64,000 nucleotides of DNA from positions 31,252 through 95,251 of the forward strand of contig JAFTWU010000001.1 of the NCBI GenBank assembly GCA_017465145.1, in the 5' to 3' direction. Positions 61,063 to 64,000 of the stretch are shown here, piece after piece. Within the stretch, counting starts at the first letter, position 1, and the number at the start of each line of letters is the position of its first letter. Source of the DNA: Clostridia bacterium (GTDB lineage Bacteria; Bacillota; Clostridia; Christensenellales; Borkfalkiaceae). The position numbers and the translations under genes are program-made. The notes under the pieces are model-generated. The model saw only the letters and a list, made by a program, of their open reading frames with translations. It was not told the DNA's origin and did not search any database.

Positions 61063-61512
61063 TTATACTACGCTGTTTACGTTAACGGTAAGAGTGCCCG
61101 CTTTAGTAACTTTTATCTTTATATAATAGGTTGTTCCCACGGTGAGTGGTTGACTTGTAGTAGCGCGCAATTCACTATTATAACAGTATGCAAGTTGTTT
61201 GTTTGATACGGCATACATTACAAAATTATTAACTTCCGCCGTACCGCAAGTAACTTTTATTTCCACGGGAGAATCACTAGTTGCAACGAACTTTACGAAA
61301 GTTTCCCAAACTATTTGGCAGTTAATATTTTCCGCCTTATAGTTGCCGTTACCATCTCCGTTTGCTATAAAGCAAGCGTCCTTTTGACAGTTACGACAAA
61401 TGCCGTAATCGTCAAGGTAGTGCTTGTGACTTAAATCACACGCGGAAAGAGAAAACGCGCCGATAATTAATAAACACGCTGATAATATAACTGCAATAAA
61501 TCTTTTTTTCAT
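61063..61512 (-). CDS. Small lipoprotein with a cysteine-histidine motif
   Basis: This 149-residue protein has a signal peptide with lipobox LSAC (Cys25), then HKHYLDDYGICRNCQKDAC, a possible zinc-binding knot common in secreted Clostridial proteins, and a C-terminal beta-sandwich. The ATG at 61512 follows AAAGGAAAG. Its promoter lies in a 48-bp repeat. The function is unknown. Confidence 0.7.
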   Translation of the reverse strand: MKKRFIAVILSACLLIIGAFSLSACDLSHKHYLDDYGICRNCQKDACFIANGDGNGNYKAENINCQIVWETFVKFVATSDSPVEIKVTCGTAEVNNFVMYAVSNKQLAYCYNSELRATTSQPLTVGTTYYIKIKVTKAGTLTVNVNSVV

Positions 61513-61515
61513 AAT

Positions 61516-61563
61516 TCTTTCCTTTTTCTTTATTATATCATACGATTTTGCTCTTTTCAATAG
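61516..61563. repeat. 48-bp exact direct repeat, copy 1 (promoter of the lipoprotein gene)
   Basis: Identical to 63902-63949. It includes a minus-strand TTGAAA, 17-base spacer, TATAAT and an AAAGGAAAG ribosome site. The two copies flank the restriction-modification genes. Confidence 0.9.
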
Positions 61564-61585
61564 AAAGTTTTATGGCTTTAATAAA

Positions 61586-61610
61586 AAAGCATCCTAATAT
61601 AGAATGCTTT
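61586..61610 (-). terminator. Terminator of the restriction-modification operon
   Basis: Stem AAAGCAT/ATGCTTT with a loop of about 11 bases, followed on the minus strand by a T-run. Confidence 0.75.
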
Positions 61611-61617
61611 GCCATAA

Positions 61618-62169
61618 CTATTCGTTATTACCAAAGAGACGTATAATTTCCTGCTCAAAACAAGTTATATCATCTAATTTTTGTGCTGTTAAAGTTAGTT
61701 TGTAATTAACTGTGTTTCCAGGATTCATTGAAACCAGCTGTCTCAACTCACCATCCACATAAAGATAATGCTTTCTAGTTGTATGATTATAATATGAATT
61801 TCCCTGTAGAATTTTATAGTACAAATTGTTGGTTGCTATGCCAATAAGAATTATGTAATCGTGATTGTATATTGGATTAATGCCGTTAAATTGAAAAGTT
61901 TTATTTTTCAATCCCTGTCGTGCAGTTTTTATTTCAATTTTCTTGCCATTAGTAAGAATATCATATTCGTCGTGAACAACTTCTCTTTCATCATCTAATG
62001 GAATATTCAGTTCAGAAAATACTTTCTTAACAAAACTTTCCCCGACCTGACCGATCGCGTTTCCTTCAAATGTTTTAACCTTTATAAACCTATCATCAGC
62101 ACTAGATAAACTATTTAATTCATCATACTTTGCATCTATAATGTCTTCCATTATCTGATTAACATCCAT
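61618..62169 (-). CDS. Type II restriction endonuclease (PD-(D/E)XK-like)
   Basis: This 183-residue protein has the nuclease core EYDILTNGKKIEIKTA, in which D, E and K form a PD-(D/E)XK site, preceded by QVGESFVKKVF (the usual glutamate helix). It follows an adenine methyltransferase with an 11-base overlap, so it is the matching endonuclease. The recognition sequence cannot be read. The base composition is clearly AT-rich. Confidence 0.8.
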   Translation of the reverse strand: MDVNQIMEDIIDAKYDELNSLSSADDRFIKVKTFEGNAIGQVGESFVKKVFSELNIPLDDEREVVHDEYDILTNGKKIEIKTARQGLKNKTFQFNGINPIYNHDYIILIGIATNNLYYKILQGNSYYNHTTRKHYLYVDGELRQLVSMNPGNTVNYKLTLTAQKLDDITCFEQEIIRLFGNNE

Positions 62170-63100
62170 TGTTTTTTTCTCCTATAGTATCCTGCAAAAG
62201 CTTAAAAATATTTGATTTACCAAGGTGATAACATCCATTTGTTGCCAAACTAGCATATTGCGTCCACTTGGCATTCATAAAAACATTATCCAACCTTTTC
62301 CTGTCTGTTGCGTTTTTTGTTTTGTATATTATAGCAATACCACTTTTATATTTAACTTCTTCAAAATTTTTTACAACAGTATTCTCCTTAAAAAAACTTG
62401 ATGAAATGTACCAATCAGCCTTTTTATCAAATATCCACTCTTTGCCACACTCTCTCTTTTTTGCCAAAGATACTGTAACTAATTTTACATAGTCGTGGAA
62501 GGGTTCATTATCTTTATTATTATACCAACTATATTCCTTTATATCAGCGTTATGATTTTTACTCCAAATCTGAAAACAGCACTTTACATCTACATCTTTA
62601 CCATTTGCCAAATAAAAAGATTTCTCTGGCAAATCCTCTTCGTGTATTAAACTAAAGCCCTTAACACGATATCGAATTGACCCTTTTCCTAAACTTTTGA
62701 AAAACATCGGAAGGATAAAAGCAACATATTCCGCATTTTGCGAATGATTAATAAACTCCAAAGCTAAAACACCACGATGGCCAAATGGCGGATTCCCAAT
62801 AACGATTATCCGCCCCTTTGGTAAGTCGTAAAGTAAATAATCACTCCTAATCACTTCTGTCCTTTTAGGTTCTATATCAATACCAATTCTTCTATCAATA
62901 GGCAATTCATCGAAAAAACAACCTTCTCCAACGCTAGGCTCTATCCACGTAAAACTTGATATATCCTTCTCGTATTTAGAAATAGTCTTTATTGTTGTAT
63001 TGTACAATTGTTTAGAAACTTCGCGCTTTGTGAAATATTGATCTAAAACATTATTTCTGTTCTCGCGCATCTCGTTTCCGTTTACATACTTTAATCCCAC
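62159..63100 (-). CDS. N6-adenine DNA methyltransferase (type II R-M)
   Basis: This 313-residue protein has LDQYFTK (common SAM-region start), EPSVGEG (motif I) and GNPPFG (catalytic NPPF motif IV), marking an N6-adenine methyltransferase. The start is GTG at 63100 with AGGAG 6 bases upstream. It lies upstream of the endonuclease gene, so host protection is made first. Very AT-rich, suggesting transfer. Confidence 0.88.
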   Translation of the reverse strand: MGLKYVNGNEMRENRNNVLDQYFTKREVSKQLYNTTIKTISKYEKDISSFTWIEPSVGEGCFFDELPIDRRIGIDIEPKRTEVIRSDYLLYDLPKGRIIVIGNPPFGHRGVLALEFINHSQNAEYVAFILPMFFKSLGKGSIRYRVKGFSLIHEEDLPEKSFYLANGKDVDVKCCFQIWSKNHNADIKEYSWYNNKDNEPFHDYVKLVTVSLAKKRECGKEWIFDKKADWYISSSFFKENTVVKNFEEVKYKSGIAIIYKTKNATDRKRLDNVFMNAKWTQYASLATNGCYHLGKSNIFKLLQDTIGEKNNGC

Positions 63101-63127
63101 TATAATCTCCTAACACTTATTGAATTT

Positions 63128-63156
63128 ATAGTAACACATTATGCAAAATTTTTCAA
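63128..63156 (-). promoter_or_regulatory. Promoter of the restriction-modification genes
   Basis: Minus-strand TTGAAA (63151-63156), 17-base spacer, TACTAT (63128-63133). Confidence 0.65.
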
Positions 63157-63332
63157 GCAATAATTCGTCAACCCTACTATTAAAAGTATTTTAATTTAAA
63201 AATATGACAAGTTTGGTCATATATAACTAAATTAGCTTTATTTCATTTTTGGCAATTGCTATTTCAACACAACCCTAAAAGCATATAAACTTATCTTTTT
63301 TAATAAAATGACGCTCCTTTATAATTTAGTAT

Positions 63333-63902
63333 TTAAAATAGGAATTTTTTCAATATGCAAGTAATGGAAAAAATAATAGCATAAAATATTACATGAAGAA
63401 TTAATCTTAATATCCAATCCTCAGGTAATACCTCTAATTTTGATGAAACAAAATATAATACAAAACAAATAACCGCATAGCTTACAAAACTTAAAACAAT
63501 TCCCCACCAAGTAAAAACCTGAATGATAACAACAGGAATTGCCATATACATAAAATAGTATATCGTATAACATGCACTTCCCCAGGCTGGGCAACTACCA
63601 CCTTCATAGCAATTCCCCACGGATCCGTATGTTATCCAATAAAAAATATTAGAAAGCGCAAGCCCATCAATAACTAATAATATTAGCCTAATCACTATCT
63701 CATATAGCCATATTGGAAGATTTAAACGAGACACGAATATCGCAGCCAACAATTCAAAAACATTAGGAATTACAATAGGCAAAAGCCATATCCTTAAAAC
63801 TAACCCAATTAATGAAATTATCTTGTAAATCCAATTATCTGAATTAAAATCGGTAAAACAATAAAATATTCCTTTTAATGTCTTCCTTAACATTTGTATC
63901 AT
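63333..63902 (-). CDS. Multi-pass membrane protein of unknown function
   Basis: This 189-residue protein has about five hydrophobic segments and a small loop with GNCYEGGSCPAWG, two cysteines that could form a disulfide. No known family. An alternative ATG is at 63893; the ribosome-site spacing does not decide it. It uses the second copy of the 48-bp promoter repeat. Confidence 0.6.
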   Translation of the reverse strand: MIQMLRKTLKGIFYCFTDFNSDNWIYKIISLIGLVLRIWLLPIVIPNVFELLAAIFVSRLNLPIWLYEIVIRLILLVIDGLALSNIFYWITYGSVGNCYEGGSCPAWGSACYTIYYFMYMAIPVVIIQVFTWWGIVLSFVSYAVICFVLYFVSSKLEVLPEDWILRLILHVIFYAIIFSITCILKKFLF

Positions 63903-63949
63903 CTTTCCTTTTTCTTTATTATATCATACGATTTTGCTCTTTTCAATAG
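63902..63949. repeat. 48-bp exact direct repeat, copy 2 (promoter of the membrane protein gene)
   Basis: Exact match to 61516-61563. The window end (63950-64000) after it is AT-rich with no gene seen. Confidence 0.9.
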
Positions 63950-64000
63950 GTTAATTTTGGGAAATTACATAAAAATATTTTTAATTGAAATTAAAAAACA

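Noticed and set aside
1-64000. CRISPR array, prophage or complete insertion sequence
   Set aside because: No regularly spaced repeats, transposase, integrase or phage structural genes were seen in the window.

Overview
The window looks like a chromosome segment of an anaerobic, low-GC Clostridia-type Firmicute, probably an uncultured gut lineage. The reasons are an electron-bifurcating [FeFe]-hydrogenase operon joined to NfnAB, a second single-subunit [FeFe]-hydrogenase, the Firmicute orders rplU-rpmA and rpmB/asp23-fakA-recG, diadenylate cyclase CdaA, and spmAB preceded by a sequence matching the mother-cell sigma-E promoter consensus. The last point suggests spore formation. Most genes lie on the minus strand, and many follow recognisable TTGACA/TATAAT promoters and strong GGAGG-like ribosome binding sites.

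Layout. 1-3.6 kb: Fe-S scaffold fragment, 8-oxoguanine glycosylase, high-molecular-weight rubredoxin, ribosomal proteins L27 and L21, and a small helical protein. 3.7-10.8 kb: a sugar locus read leftward (PIG-L deacetylase, Gfo/Idh/MocA oxidoreductase, NagB-like protein, acetyltransferase, MtlD-like dehydrogenase, PfkB kinase), then a separately promoted GH109-like protein. 11-13.5 kb: amino-acid ABC transporter whose binding protein appears circularly permuted. 13.8-20.1 kb: DegV, a leaderless HTH-membrane protein, RecG, FakA, Asp23, L28. 20.2-25.9 kb: a MacB-like ABC exporter, then a P-type ATPase behind a probable yybP-ykoY manganese riboswitch. 25.9-32.3 kb: a five-gene redox operon nfnA-nfnB-hydC-hydB-hydA. 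32.5-37.8 kb: iron alcohol dehydrogenase, a TPR-like protein, and a SorC-regulated sorbose-type dehydrogenase/aldolase pair.

37.9-42.6 kb: an operon of two lipoproteins and a 1019-residue surface protein (possible cysteine-peptidase domain, BspA-type leucine-rich repeats, beta repeats, Hint domain). 42.6-42.9 kb: tRNA-Pro(CGG) with a duplicated 5' fragment. 42.9-51.1 kb: malic enzyme, aspartate kinase, DUF1015 protein, a 47-residue membrane peptide, CdaA, HolA, ComEC. 51.2-51.6 kb: a structured RNA candidate and tRNA-Glu(CTC). 51.7-57 kb: CysK, RdgB, KsgA, TatD, MetG. 57-61 kb: SpmA/SpmB, an alpha/beta hydrolase, a group-B-like hydrogenase. 61-64 kb: a lipoprotein, a type II restriction-modification pair and a membrane protein, with an exact 48-bp promoter repeat before the lipoprotein and before the membrane protein.

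Together the genes describe a fermentative anaerobe. NADH, NADPH and ferredoxin are balanced by Nfn and bifurcating hydrogenase, and carbon enters through phosphorylated and amino sugars. The strongest unusual items are the permuted binding protein, the NagB-like protein with an altered catalytic motif, the Hint surface protein, the structured RNA, and the repeat-bounded restriction module. All calls come from reading the sequence; no searches were run.
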